Source: Alnus glutinosa
Taxonomy: Eukaryota > Streptophyta > Magnoliopsida > Fagales > Betulaceae
Assembly: GCF_958979055.1 (NCBI RefSeq)
Contig: NC_084886.1
Coordinates: 16,534,654-16,598,653, forward strand
DNA: 64,000 nucleotides
Direction of reading: 5' to 3'
Shown: positions 22,412 to 33,679 of the stretch, piece by piece
Layout of the letters: each line of letters opens with the position of its first letter
How positions within the stretch are numbered: the stretch's first letter is position 1
Notes under the pieces: model-generated
Told to the model about the DNA's origin: nothing
What the model saw: only the letters and a program-made list of their open reading frames with translations
The model's database searches: none
Translations under genes and position numbers: made by a program

Positions 22412-25400
22412 TTAATTAATCACTGCCGCACAACACATGCAGTTGCCAAAGAAGGAAGACCTGGGCTTACGCTTCTCTTTACCTTTAGGTGGAGTTGATG
22501 CGGCTTCCTTAGTAGACAAGTTACACAATTCTCTGGTTGCTTCTTGTTTCCGTGGTGTGACCACAATTTGATCTTCTTCTTCTTCTTCTTTCAAGAGGCC
22601 TAAGAATGGAGTTCTTGACTTCTCAGAATCACTTCTTTCCAATGTGATGACCTTCTCTTCCATGGCCCTTAACTGATACTGTAAGACGTCTTGGTTGTAT
22701 CCAACATGCAAAACATCAGCCTGGCTTGATGACCTCTCCATTGCAGCCTTATCCTGAAAGAGTAGTGGGGTTTGATCTGACTCTTTTCCTCTTGCTTCAA
22801 CTCGGAGATCAAAATCAAAACTACGGGACTTTCGCATCTGGACATATGCATGGGTGTTCATGTTATCAGGATTTGATTCAGTGCTATTCCTTTCCAAACT
22901 TTCGTGTACTTCTTGAATTCTGATCATAGAAGCCGAAATCTGTGAGAGAAAAGCTTCTGCCTGCTCAATCAGAAGTGGTTGAGCCAGACATTGTTTTGTG
23001 GTTTTACTTCCTTCTGTATCATTCACTGTGGCATATGAAGCTTCTGCTTTGTCCTCTACTTCTTCCACAATTTTCTTCTCCTCCGGTTGCCCCTCTTCAC
23101 ATCTGCAATCTGTTACAATCAACTCTGCTTGAATAGGAACCGTTTCACGCTCAGAAACCACCAGAAGCTCCTGTTCTGAGCCCTTGTTGTGTCCATCAGA
23201 AGTCTTATTTTGGTTGCTAACACACACACCGACTTGGCAAGCATTCTCAGCAACCTTTACCTCCTCAATTTGACAGTCTTTTGTAGTACTCCTGAGATTA
23301 CTAGAAATATCAACCAGGCTTCTCATTTCATAGTCCTCAATTTCAGTCTTTGCTTCTTTCACTGGCTCTTCACAGAACTGAGTTGCGTTGTACTCATGTG
23401 GCGCCTCTTCAATTTCTGAACCACTTCCTATTATTTTGGTTTCTTCAGTAAGAACCATGCATTTGTCCTCGGGTTCAGAAACTTCTTGATGGGAGTTTAA
23501 TGAATTATCCAGCACACGATTTTCAAGTTGTAAATTCAAGGAATCACTCCTAATTGAATCGTCCTTAATAGATAACTCCTCATTGGATTTGTCCCCAACT
23601 CTTCTTGGAGTGTCTGATGTTCTTGTTGTCAAACTGCTCAAATCAAACCCTACATTGTCTCCATTCATAATCTCAATTTTCTGTGTGTGTGGCATCTTTT
23701 CTTCTTGGGATGGTGCTTCTTTTCCGAACGATTCACCCATTTTCTTTTCCACAATAGGATTGTCACTCAGATTGTTTGATATGTCAGGGCCTAAGAAGTG
23801 ACTATTCTCCTCACTAGCACATTCTAAACTAGATCCTAGAAAATCCTCATTTCCTTGCAGTGGATTACTGCTATCTTCTTCAGATAGGTTAGCATTAACT
23901 TCATCCAATGCATGTTGATCGGAATCTAAATGTAAAGATTGTTGAGGTTCTGGATCATTTGGTGTAGATTCAGTATTAAAAGTTGAATTTCTGGTCCTCT
24001 CTTCCTCTGTTGCAGTTTGCAGCAAACAAACACAAAGGTCTTAAGTTGGTTTTGGTATATATGTTTATATATTTACATGACTTAGAGCCTGTTTGGGATT
24101 ACGTCTGGAAATAAAGCTTTTGCCATAGAAAAGCCTGAAGAGCTTTTTAGAAAAAGCCTCATTTTCAAGCTTTCCCCATAATGCAGTTTTGAGCATTTTA
24201 GAGTAGAAAAGTAAAAAAAAAAAGAAAAAAAGAAAGAAAAGCTTTTTAAGTCTTTTACCAAACAGATTCATTTGAATCATTTTTGCTTGGATCAGCTTTT
24301 CATGTACTAAAATCACCTTTTAAGATCCTAAACGCAAACCCAAACAGGTTACTCATACCATTATGAAATATAAGAAAGCAATGAAAAATAATTCAAAATC
24401 TAACATGAATGCTAGGAAAAGGTTACTTCAAAATTATTGGACTGACTATGCTGACCTTCACTGATGGGAGCCTGCTTCTCAAGCTGATGATGACTTGTTC
24501 CCAATATATTCTCCTCCAAATTTGAGTCTATTGGCATCTCATGAACTTCTGAATCGTTTGGCGAAGATGCTGGTTTGATTTCATTATGTTCGCCAATTGC
24601 TTCAATTGATTTTGCTGCTTTTAAAGATTCATCAGAAGGATGAACTTCATTTTCTTCTTGCTCTATAGAAGAAAAAGGCCAAATTGAAATCTATGAATTG
24701 AAATAAGGTTCTTTAAACTACTTAGATTGAGTATACTAACCTTCATTTACGGGAGATTGCTTCTGAAGCTTATGATCACTTGTTACCAATAGAATCTCCT
24801 CCAAAATTGAATCTACTGTCTTTTCATGAACTACTGTCTTTTCATTATTTTCGCTGCATGTTTCAATTGATTCCATCACTGCTTTAGGAGATTCAGTTGG
24901 AGGATGAACTTCTAAATCTTTTTGCGTAGGAGCTGCTCTGGTTTCATTATTTTCACTGCATGCTTCAATTGATTCCATCACTGTTCTAGGAGATTCAGTA
25001 GGAGGAGGGACTTCTGAATCTTTTTGCCAAGGAGCTGGTCTGATTTCATTATTTTGACTGCTTGCTTCAATTGATTCCATTACTGCTTTTGGAGATTCAG
25101 TGGGAGGATGAACTTCATTTTCTTCTTGTTCTATAGAAGCAAGAGGCCGAAGTTAAAGTCTATGGACTTATCAATTGATTAACAGCTAAAGGTTGATGAA
25201 TTTAAGCACGTGTTATTATTTGAATATTAATTAGATGAATAATTTCACTCATTTTTATCGGCTTAAGAGAATTGATGATTTAACATGGTATCAGAACAGA
25301 GGTCACAAGTTCGAACCCTGACTCCATAATTCACCCTTTATTTTAGTTAAATATTCTATGTATTGGACCTCACTTGTCGAGTGAGAGTTTGAGCCCGCAC

Positions 25401-25994
25401 ATGAAAGAGTGTTGAAATCAATATCACAAATTCTTGTAAGCTTAAGCTTTTGGAACAGACAGTGATTTAACAATTATCAATAAGAGCAAAATTACCAACC
25501 TCTACCACCTGGTCTCTCATTTTCAATATGAGGGTCTTTTGCTTCTGTTGGATCATCTGAAGCCAACCCTGTTACTTTCTCGTGAAAATCTTTGGCTTCA
25601 GGTACTGTTGGAACTGTTTGATTTTCTCCTTTAACATTGTCTGCATCAGCAGCCTTGTTAAACAAGTTTTTGGAATCTATAGCAAGTGTGTTATCTTCTT
25701 CTGCATTTGTACAAGCAATATGATATGGAAAACCAAGAAAAACACATGTTTCAGCAAAGTCAGAGCTAAAGAAAGTATCAATGGCCTTTACAAGTTGCCT
25801 TACCTTTTAGACCAGATGTGTTATTGTTACCCATCTCATTGCCCATGCCTACTTTGCCAACTCCTGCAATATAATGAAGCAGGGATGGAGTCCTTCAGTA
25901 GCAGTATATAACTTAAAGAGACTTGAAATTGAAAAATGTACAATTCTAAGAACTCCATACCATGAAGACGATGATGATATTCACATGCATATGG
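22412..25994 (-). CDS. Unrecognised acidic plant protein with duplicated exons (5' end incomplete)
   Basis: I do not recognise the family. Six exons join in constant phase 1 on the minus strand: 25961-25994 (tentative), 25804-25863, 25506-25700, 24741-25130, 24456-24662 and 22412-24006. No first exon with a start codon was found upstream. Exons 24741-25130 and 24456-24662 both begin QEENEVHP and both end LEE.IL.TS.H.L.KQ.P, so one is a duplicate of the other. The longer one holds about three copies of a 36-residue unit (ESIEA.S.NNE...P..KDSEV..PTES). The last exon (531 codons) is acidic and Ser/Glu-rich. It ends with a conserved-looking tail: a KSRSFDFDLR motif, an EEKVITLERSDSEKSRTPFL stretch, then a basic KGKEKRKPRS followed by SFFGNCMCCAAVIN. 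The paired cysteines could be palmitoylated or bind metal (inference). The open frame through 1.6 kb argues for a real gene. Confidence 0.75.
25185..25490. repeat. Dispersed repeat in intron with primer-binding-site-like motif
   Basis: Contains ATGGTATCAGAACAGAGGTC followed by ACAAGTTCGAACCCTGACTCC. The first part resembles a Met-tRNA primer-binding site and the second a tRNA B box. GAGTGAGAGTTTGAGCCC and CACATGAAAGAGTGTTG follow, a layout seen in many rosid genomes as a short non-coding retro-element. It lies in the intron between 25130 and 25506. Boundaries are uncertain. Confidence 0.45.
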
Positions 25995-27664
25995 CTATAA
26001 AAATTTGAGGACAGCTTCATCCCTCTGAGACTGCCAGAGCATTAATACTAGATTAAAACATCTACTTCACTGGTATTGCTTAAAGCATAAGCCTCATTGG
26101 GTCATCTTATTCTCTTTTCTTTATCTGACATTGATATTCTGTGATGATGAATTTTATAGTATCCATTGTTAACTAAATAAAAAGTTCTTTGTTGGCGACT
26201 CAATGTGCCTTGTGTAGCCCATCAGTGGCCTGCCCATATGATTATGTTCTGCTAAATTCCTAACTACTATACCTTTGGCCAGGCATCCTTTGAGCAGGAC
26301 CGACGAGCTGATTAAAAAGGGTCATAGCATATGGATGGAATCTAAAACACAAGTACAGATGTCACAATATAATATTAAACTTTTGGTTTAGATGTTTGTT
26401 TAATTCAGCTTAGATTTGAAGATCTCTATTGTTGAATCGTTACAAATAGTATCAAAGCCACCTAGTAACGCCGTGTACGTGCATGACGGGCTTAATGATA
26501 ACATTATGGGTTTAGCTCACATAAAGTTGATGGATTATAAAAGAGCTCATGGGTTTTAAATGATTCTAGGAAGCTCATAATTGACGAGTTCTTTTGGAGT
26601 AACAAGGCAGATGTGACTAGCGCTTTTCTTAGGTCATTACAAATGGTCGGCTAGAATGAGGTCTTCATAGTGAGCTGGCCGTCCAAACATTCTTTTTCTT
26701 CTGCCATGGGTATGGAATAATGGCTTTTGATAAGGGCCATGAAAGCTTATTCTAGATGCTGGGTGGCTAGAAGCAGATATATTTTTAAGGCCAACTCCAT
26801 CATAGCTGAGCATTTTTCTTTGGAACTCTCTACCTGTCTACCTGCTCAAAAGTTAACTAGTTGGACCCCTCCCCCTCCCTTTTCTAATTAAGTAGATGAG
26901 CAGAAAAGAAAAGTTGGTGGAAATCCACTACACCCATTTTTAAACTAAAAATTAGCCATGGAAATGATTATACCATATTGCATCCATCTGGGGCAGTAAC
27001 TTTCTTTTTCTTGTAACTCATGAACTAATTTTCTGATCTTCAAAAAAGAAAAAAGTAGTTTGAGAAGAGAGATCGATCCTGGGTGAAAATACCAAAGGGC
27101 CGTAATATAAAAGAACAACAGAGAAATTAAGAGTACTGAAACCATGCATGTCTGAGATTGAGAACCAATTGTAAGGTTGAACCGACAGGATAGAAGCCCA
27201 AATAACACATACCAGGTAAACCGACATGCTAGCAAAATTGATTGTGACGTTAAACTATAATTTTTGGTACCAACAGCTGGGCATCACACCAAATTAACAG
27301 AGAGTGATTGTGTTATATATATCTGTGGCTGACACCCAGTAGCCCCATAATCTGTAACAAAAGTATACTAAAAATTGTAATATCTGTTGGAATACGCGTT
27401 TAAGTATATATATATAAGCAAGTCTCACGTTTAGTTAATGTAAAATAACAGGCCCTCATCCCTTGGGGTCCGTTTTGTACATTTGCGGAATAGGTTTAAT
27501 GCCACATATGTGGTTTTGCCATGACACATGCAACATGTTAAAAATTAATTTTGTATTTTTATTACAAACACCAAAATCTGAAAGAAAAAAAAAAATTTAA
27601 AAATTGGAGACCCCTCCGCCCCTTCAATGGGGACAACCACCACCATACCAATAGTAAAGGAGGG
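25995..27664. other. Upstream region of the repeat-exon gene
   Basis: The missing first exon and promoter of the minus-strand gene should lie here or further right. At 26437-26456 GTTACAAATAGTATCAAAGC looks like an LTR end followed by a worn Met-tRNA primer-binding site, suggesting an old TRIM or LTR fragment. The frame at 26945-27235 has no recognisable domain. Confidence 0.35.
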
Positions 27665-28332
27665 GTTCGCACTAGGGGTGTATATGCGGGCGGATATTAA
27701 CCGCCCGTATCTGCTATTCGCACCTACCCGCTATTCACACACGTGGATGTGAATAGTTAAAATCACTATCTGCAAGTGCGGGTGTGGATATTATATATAT
27801 ATTTCACTTATGAATAAGTAATATTTAGATAATTTATGTTTTTTATATTATGAATTTGTAATATTAGTTTTTATTTTTATGTTGGATTTGTAATTTATAT
27901 TCTTATTATGTTTGTAGACTTAATTGTTGTGCTTATTGAATCATGGATAAAAAATGTAAGGTTGTGTCTTTTGAGTATTGAATCTATTGATTACCATGAA
28001 TATTTTGAAGTTGTGCCCATTATCTAATTTTTTTTTTTCTCGGTTTTACTTATTATTTTGGTGTTGCATTATAGTTTCAAAATAAGCCTAAAAGACTAAA
28101 ACTCTGTCAAAATTATTTTTAAAAACAGTTTATGTACTTTATTTGATTTACAGTTAGTTCCTCAGTGTATTAAAATAGAGTCAAAAGTTTAAGAAGTATT
28201 GCAAAAAAAATAATTTACTTTCTACGGTCAATTTTTTTCAACTAACTTAAGCGATTATGTTAGTGTGACATTGGCTTAAATAAAACACGTATCACAATTT
28301 TTTTATCGGCTCTGACATGTCACACTAACAGA

Positions 28333-28550
28333 ATTGGAATTCGAATCGTCTACAATTATTTATCCGAATCGTAGACGATTTGGGTAGGCAATTGTGAGAT
28401 ATCACTTACGGGACTCACATGACAAAGTAAATGATTAGGCACCTCAATTTTTATTTGGTCAGATAAGTCTCATAAGTGATATCTCACAATCACCTGTCTG
28501 AATCGTTTACACTTCTAACAAATAATTGTAGACGATCATAATCAGAATTA
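28333..28550. repeat. Foldback MITE, copy 2, inside the hAT element
   Basis: The arms GAATCGTCTACAATTATTT and its inverse AAATAATTGTAGACGAT enclose CAATTGTGAGATATCACTTA and its inverse. Same family as 10667-10840 and 43903-44085. Confidence 0.65.
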
Positions 28551-28862
28551 TCGGTTGTCATCTCATTTCCTTTTACCTTTTTTTTTTTTTTTTCTTATTT
28601 TTTATTTCTTTGCGTGTGTAGTAGGAAAAGCCAAGGAATTGGGAGGGATGTTGGAGCATACGTTTTTTCTTGATGTGTTGACAGAAACATTGATGGAGAT
28701 CGAAGCACTTTTTTCCACGCTTCACAATCAAAGACCAACAACTTATTCTGACTCTATCGACCTCGGTAGCTTTGTTTCAACGAACAAGAGAAAAAAGAGG
28801 TCTCCCCTCCTAATTAATTCCCTAATTTTTACTCACATTCGTCCATTGTGACTAAAAAGTCA

Positions 28863-28863
<1 letters not shown>

Positions 28864-28906
<43 letters not shown>

Positions 28907-28910
28907 GTAT
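28864..28910. repeat. (AT)n microsatellite
   Basis: A long AT dinucleotide run with a few GTAT interruptions at its right end. The same words ATCATGACTTTT/AAAAGTCATGAT flank both sides (28850 and 28909), so the run sits at the centre of a small palindrome. Confidence 0.8.
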
Positions 28911-28984
28911 CATGACTTTTTAAATAATAAAATAATACAAATTTAAATAAAAAAAAATTAAAAGAAATTAATTAAAAAAACAAA

Positions 28985-29151
28985 GGGTGGCTGCCAACTT
29001 GGGGGTGGCCACGCGACCACCCCCGACCCTTGGGGGTGGCCGCGCGGCCTCCCCCGCTGGTCGGGGGCTGCGCATCGGGGGTGATCGCGCCGCCACCCCC
29101 GACCAGCGGGGGTGGCCGTGCGGCCTCCCCCGACCGGTTGGCAGCCACCCC
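28985..29151. repeat. GC-rich palindromic MITE
   Basis: The left arm GGGTGGCTGCCAAC is mirrored at the right by GTTGGCAGCCACCC. The interior is built from GGGGGTGGCC and GGCCTCCCCC words and is over 75 percent G+C inside otherwise AT-rich DNA. A shorter relative (GGCCACCCC...GGCCACCCCC) occurs in the inverted-repeat element at 41200-41275. The 77- and 63-codon frames crossing it are compositional artefacts. Confidence 0.65.
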
Positions 29152-29647
29152 TGCATCATTTTTTTTAATTTTAATTTTAATTTTTTTTTAAAAAAAATTA
29201 TTTATTTGTTTTTTAATTAAATAATCAATATATAATAAATTATTATTATTTAAATTATTATTTTACACAACTTTTCAAAATACCAATCATTATACACAAC
29301 TTTTTAAACTTTCAATCATTTTTTACCATTAAAATATAATATTTTTCAATCTCAAAATTCAACATCCAAACACAATTTTTTACCTCGATATTTGTAAATA
29401 GAATTAGAATTCTCAAAATTCAATACCCAAACGAACCATTAAAATATGCTCATTACCTATTTGGGGATAATGGATAATTATAATTGCACGGTTCTGATAG
29501 TAAAAATGATGCGGATGCAAGTGTGGATACCTAAAAGTAATATTCGCATTTTGCGGATGTCGCAAATAACCGCGTGGATATCCATAGGTACACCCCTAGT
29601 TCGCACCATTAGCAAAGGAGTGGCTTGCTCGGCCACTCCCACAGGGT

Positions 29648-29765
29648 AGGGGTATACATGTGGACGTAGATGCGGTTATTTGAAATATTCGCAGCCTTAT
29701 CCCTAAAACACAGATATCAACTTTTGATATCCACATCGTGTTTTTACTAACCGCATCCGCATAGT
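29648..29765. repeat. Fragment of the same hAT family
   Basis: Starts AGGGGTATACATGTGG and continues with GATGCGGTTATTTG, then ends in ACCGCATCCGCATAG. This looks like one or both ends of a deleted copy, 50 bases from the complete element. Confidence 0.5.
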
Positions 29766-30671
29766 TAGAGCGTTCACATCAGCTTCCCAATGATTTATTG
29801 ATTTTCTCTTAATTTAGGGAACCTAAATAATTTTTAGTTCACTATCTAAATAAATTTCACAATAGCTATATATCATTAAATTATTAATTTTTATTATTTA
29901 TGTCTTTTCTACGGCCATCGTCCTCCAACACCATAGACTGCTCCTTCAACAGTCTGAATGGAACCCTCTGCCTCTCCAAGATCGCTCATCTCTTCAATGG
30001 GTAACAAAGAAATTGTTATGGCGTATTGGATTGCATCATAGCTAAAAAATAATTAATAATAAAAGAAAAACTTGAACATTTGGTTGGTCTAAATTCCCCC
30101 CCCCTCCCCCCCCCCTCTTGTTTTTCCTTTTCTTTTTTCTTTTCCCATACTTTCCCAGCAACGAAACAGAGTGAAATATATTTCAGAGTCCGAGATATTT
30201 TTTCTTACATAAAAACCAACCGAGCAAAAACCTAAAGAGTAAGATTCGGATTTTAAAATCGAGGGAGTAAATTGAAATCGCGCAAGAACTCATGGAATTT
30301 TAACCAAATTTCCCTTTTTATTAAGTGGGTCTCTTGGTATATTATACTTATGGATGGCTTAAAGCGAAAAAATTAAAGTGTGACCTTTTCTATATTTAAA
30401 TATTAAGTAAATAATATTTGTTTTAATTTCTAGTTTATTTTTTATTTGAAAATCGTTTTTCTTGCCTTTTGCTCTTAATTTTATCCAAACGACACGTAGA
30501 ATTCATATTTGCTACGAGACATTTAGTTTCAACAGATGGCATATTTTGTATTGAGCCACATATAATTGTTTTTATGAGAATTTAATTTGCGCAAAATGAA
30601 TATTATTTTATTCTAAATAATATTTTAATGAACGAATTTAGACAACATATTGGTTTTAAGTTAAAGAGAAA
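29766..30671. other. Intergenic DNA, nothing recognised
   Basis: Includes a C-run near 30097-30116 and AT-rich sequence. No supported gene. Confidence 0.35.
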
Positions 30672-30827
30672 GAGTAATTCTATAAGGACAAAGGAGGACT
30701 AATCCTTGTGTCTTTCCAACTGTCATGTAATTTTTAAAATTACCATTGAATTTAATAATGATTTTAAAAGTCACAAGACTTTTTGGAAGATACAAGAAAG
30801 ACTCTAATCCTCATTATAGCATTACTC
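30672..30827. repeat. GAGTAAT-type MITE without visible target duplication
   Basis: The left end GAGTAATTCTATAAGGAC and the inverted right end GAGTAATGCTATAATGAGG enclose matching arms with TTTTAAAAT...ATTTTAAAA words. Flanks do not form a 9-bp repeat, so it is older or altered. Confidence 0.55.
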
Positions 30828-31007
30828 ATCTCAATATCTTAGCTTTTAATTCTTTGTAATTATTTTTTTACTATAGTTGCGGCCATAACTAAAGAGCATT
30901 AATTAACATCTTTACCATAATTGCGGTCTTAATAGGTTTTTTTTTTTTTTTTTTTTTTTTCTTTAAAGAAAGAAAAAAAAAAAGAGAAAATTTAATTATA
31001 ATATTAT

Positions 31008-31694
31008 GAGAAATGAAGGGGTACTTAAACTTTTACCAAGAGAGTTTTACTAACTTACGTAGCATGTTATACAAATACAAAAATACCATTCATCATCAGT
31101 CATGAGAAAAATGGGCCAGATCCTCTTCCCATCATCGGATCCAGTTCTCACCGGCGACCCCGTTCTCCGGCCATAACAGCCGGATCCCGGTCGTTCCCGG
31201 ACAGAACGGCCGGATCCCGGCAGGCTGGACGGGATCCGGCCGTTCCCCGAACAGAACGACCGGATCCGATCCTTCCCGGCTAGACGGGATCTGGCCCGGA
31301 ACAGCCAGGATGGACGGGATCTGGCCGTTCCCCGGACAGAATGGTCGGATCTCGCCCAGCTGGACGGAATCTAGCTGTTCCCGGCCATAGCTACCGGATC
31401 CCGGTCGGCTAGCGGGGATGGCCGGGATCTGGCCCTTTCCTGACCAGACTGGCCGGATTCCCGCCTATTTGGCCGGAGATTAGGTGTCGAGGTGAGTGGT
31501 CGGGAATTTCTGGCGGTATGCTGTGTTTCCGGCGTGCTATATTTACCAATAGATGGAAGGGGCATTTTTGTCTTTATGTACTGAAATATTTTTTTAACTT
31601 ATTTCACTATTAAACCGATGTGGAGCCACTTATGAAGTTCCACATCAGTTAGTCAAACTCTCTTGTAAAATTTTAAATACACCTAACATTTCTC
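31008..31694. mobile_element. Mutator-type element (687 bp) carrying a CCGGATCC-rich array
   Basis: Terminal inverted repeats of about 47 bp: left GAGAAATGAAGGGGTACTTA, right (inverted) GAGAAATGTTAGGTGTATTT, both continuing into AAGAGAGTTT(T/G)ACTAAC. A perfect 9-bp direct repeat TAATATTAT flanks it (30999-31007, 31695-31703). The interior at 31125-31470 is a GC-rich run of repeated GGCCGGATCCCGG, GTTCCCGGACAGAACGG and GACGGGATC words. No transposase is present. Confidence 0.85.
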
Positions 31695-31718
31695 TAATAT
31701 TATTACTATTTAATTTAA

Positions 31719-31850
31719 GAGTAATGATTTACTACCACCTAAATATACAATTTTTCATCACTTTGTCTATGTGGCAAGGTGGTCCTCCACCTTGTCACAT
31801 AAGCAAGGTGGTAAAAAATTATATATTTGGGTGGCATTGAATCATTATTC
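31719..31850. mobile_element. Mutator-type MITE (132 bp), 9-bp target duplication
   Basis: The ends GAGTAATGATTTACTACC and (inverted) GAATAATGATTCAATGCC are flanked by a perfect 9-bp repeat TTAATTTAA (31710-31718, 31851-31859). The interior CAAGGTGG/CCACCTTG palindrome matches 13467-13639. Confidence 0.85.
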
Positions 31851-31859
31851 TTAATTTAA

Positions 31860-32782
31860 AGCCTTATTCCACAGACGTACATCTTGGGCCACCCCTAATT
31901 CGGCGCAATGATTTCTCCAGGGGCAGGGCAAGAACCATCTTAAGGCTTGGGGTCAATGACGGGCCCTGCCGGGTCCCCCCTCCATTTCTTTTTTTTAAAA
32001 AAAATTAGAAGTTTGAAAAAAAAAAAAAATTAATCTGAAAAATAATTTTATTCATTGGCGTAAAGAGCGGTTACGTGGAGCCGTCCAAATGTCCAGGATC
32101 CAACTAATCCAACTCCACTCAATCCTTTTTAATTTTCAAATAAAAATTTGAAAAAGACTTTCGCAGAATTGAGAAATTAAGTGAAAGTTATATATAATTA
32201 TTCATTACACAAAAAAAAAAAAAAAAAAAGAACCAAAGTATAGCATAAAGCATGCTAATAAAGGAAATAAAACAGCTGGACAATAAAATAATTAGCATTC
32301 TTCTTAAAAAATAAAATAAAGTAAAATAATTAGCATTCACAACATCATGGATTGCTGGTAGAAACACAACTAGCAAATCTCTTAGATGATTTGCGCCGAG
32401 AGACAGTGCAAAAGTATTTTTGTTATGTCTAATTAAAAGTAGGATTCGACCAATTGTTGTCATTTTTTGTTTTCTTATATTTAAAAATTTACATATATTG
32501 TAGAATTATGTAAATAGAAGAGTCGACATATGGTGGTTCATGTACATAGCCGTAGGCAGATTACTTCCAAATTTTCAGTCATAAATATTGTCAAAATTAG
32601 ATTTCATAACAAAATTGAAAATGAATTTATGACGAATTCCATTTTGATAGGTGTTTTGATTGAAATTTAATGTATTATGAAACACTTATTTTGTAATTTT
32701 TTTTTGTTTATTTATTTTTTTAAAAAATTGAATTGATGCTAATTTCATTTTTATATATTAATTTCATCTTCGATCTTAATAT
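31860..32782. other. Intergenic DNA, nothing recognised
   Basis: AT-rich sequence with A-runs near 32210-32230. Short frames only. Confidence 0.35.
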
Positions 32783-32791
32783 ATTTTATAT

Positions 32792-32964
32792 GAGAAATGC
32801 TTGGTTGTACACTCTCATCCCACTCCCATCCCACCCTTGTGTACTTGGACCAATAATGTGAGAGATAGTAAAGAGAGTATAGTGGCCGGGATCCTATTTT
32901 TTCAACAACATTATTGGTCCACGTAAACAAGAGTGGGATAAGAATGTACAACCAAGCATTTCTC
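32792..32964. mobile_element. Mutator-type MITE (173 bp), 9-bp target duplication
   Basis: Inverted ends GAGAAATGCTTGGTTGTACA and ...TGTACAACCAAGCATTTCTC, flanked by the perfect 9-bp repeat ATTTTATAT (32783-32791, 32965-32973). Interior CCAATAATGT/ACATTATTGG arms continue the palindrome. Confidence 0.88.
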
Positions 32965-32973
32965 ATTTTATAT

Positions 32974-33659
32974 TCATGCTTTGACCCCTACTCCTATCTA
33001 TTTTAATATATTCGAAATTTATGTCTTGGCGGCTTGGCCCTTGCCAATAATACTTTCTGGTTCCGTTCATGCTTGGGGTTTCGAGCCCTCTAAATTTTTA
33101 AAGAAGTTATAAAATTTTAATAATTCTTATAAAATAGACGCCTCAAAATAATTTTTTACCTTTAAAATTTTATATTTTTAGTTTTGAACCCCCAAAATTA
33201 TTTTTTTAGTTCCGTCCAGCATCGGTCCCTTATTATACTAAGGTTTCACGCTAATAATAATATCTCTGTCAACTGTTCAAAAAAATAAAATAAATAATAT
33301 CTCTGTCAATTTATTCCAAGTTATATATGTATGATCACAAGCTGGCTGCGTCTCAGGCGTGGCGGCGCATGTGATCGCATGCATCCGCTTTCAGACTTTT
33401 CCTTAGAAATGTTCCGTGAGGCCTGGCTCGAAGTCCAAAGGCTGCGCAACAGTTCCGATTTACTTCGGTGGGGAACCTTGAAAGATCTGTGACGCAGCCT
33501 GAGATCCAGGACGTCTCCACTGTTTAGCCGTCACAAAACCAAAAGAAGTCTTGAACTGCTTTTCCTGTTTACATGCTCAAAAGACCATCCTTTCTTCTTG
33601 GAGAATGGAGAGGAAAAGGAAGAGAAGTCGGTAGAATCTACGCACTAAAGCCAAAATCC
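32974..33659. other. Intergenic DNA, partly GC-richer
   Basis: 33340-33600 is less AT-rich and repeats GCTGCG words (GGCTGCGTCTCAGG, and its inverse GACGCAGCCTGAG near 33490), so an about 150-base stem-loop is possible. No protein or RNA family was recognised. Confidence 0.35.
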
Positions 33660-33679
33660 CTTCCGGAGGTATGAGTTAT

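Larger units (their letters stand above)
27673..29598. mobile_element. Non-autonomous hAT-type element (1.93 kb) with nested insertions
   Basis: The ends TAGGGGTGTATATGCGG and (inverted) TAGGGGTGTACCTATGG are flanked by a perfect 8-bp direct repeat GTTCGCAC (27665-27672, 29599-29606), the hAT hallmark. Sub-terminal GCGGATA/TATCCGC words recur. There is no transposase. The interior contains a foldback MITE (28333-28550), an AT microsatellite and a GC-rich palindrome (28985-29151), so it served as a landing pad. Fragments with the same ends lie at 29648-29765 and 33833-34365. Confidence 0.8.

Noticed and set aside
26945..27235. 96-codon hydrophobic minus-strand frame as first exon of the repeat-exon gene
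   Set aside because: No donor site in the required phase was seen and its composition (Leu/Phe-rich) does not fit the acidic protein.
28968..29220. Pro/Arg/Gly-rich small proteins on both strands
   Set aside because: Compositional artefact of the GC-rich palindrome; no start context and no homologous domain.
33340..33600. Possible non-coding RNA from GC-richer sequence
   Set aside because: Only a loose inverted similarity was seen and no family signature; not enough to call.
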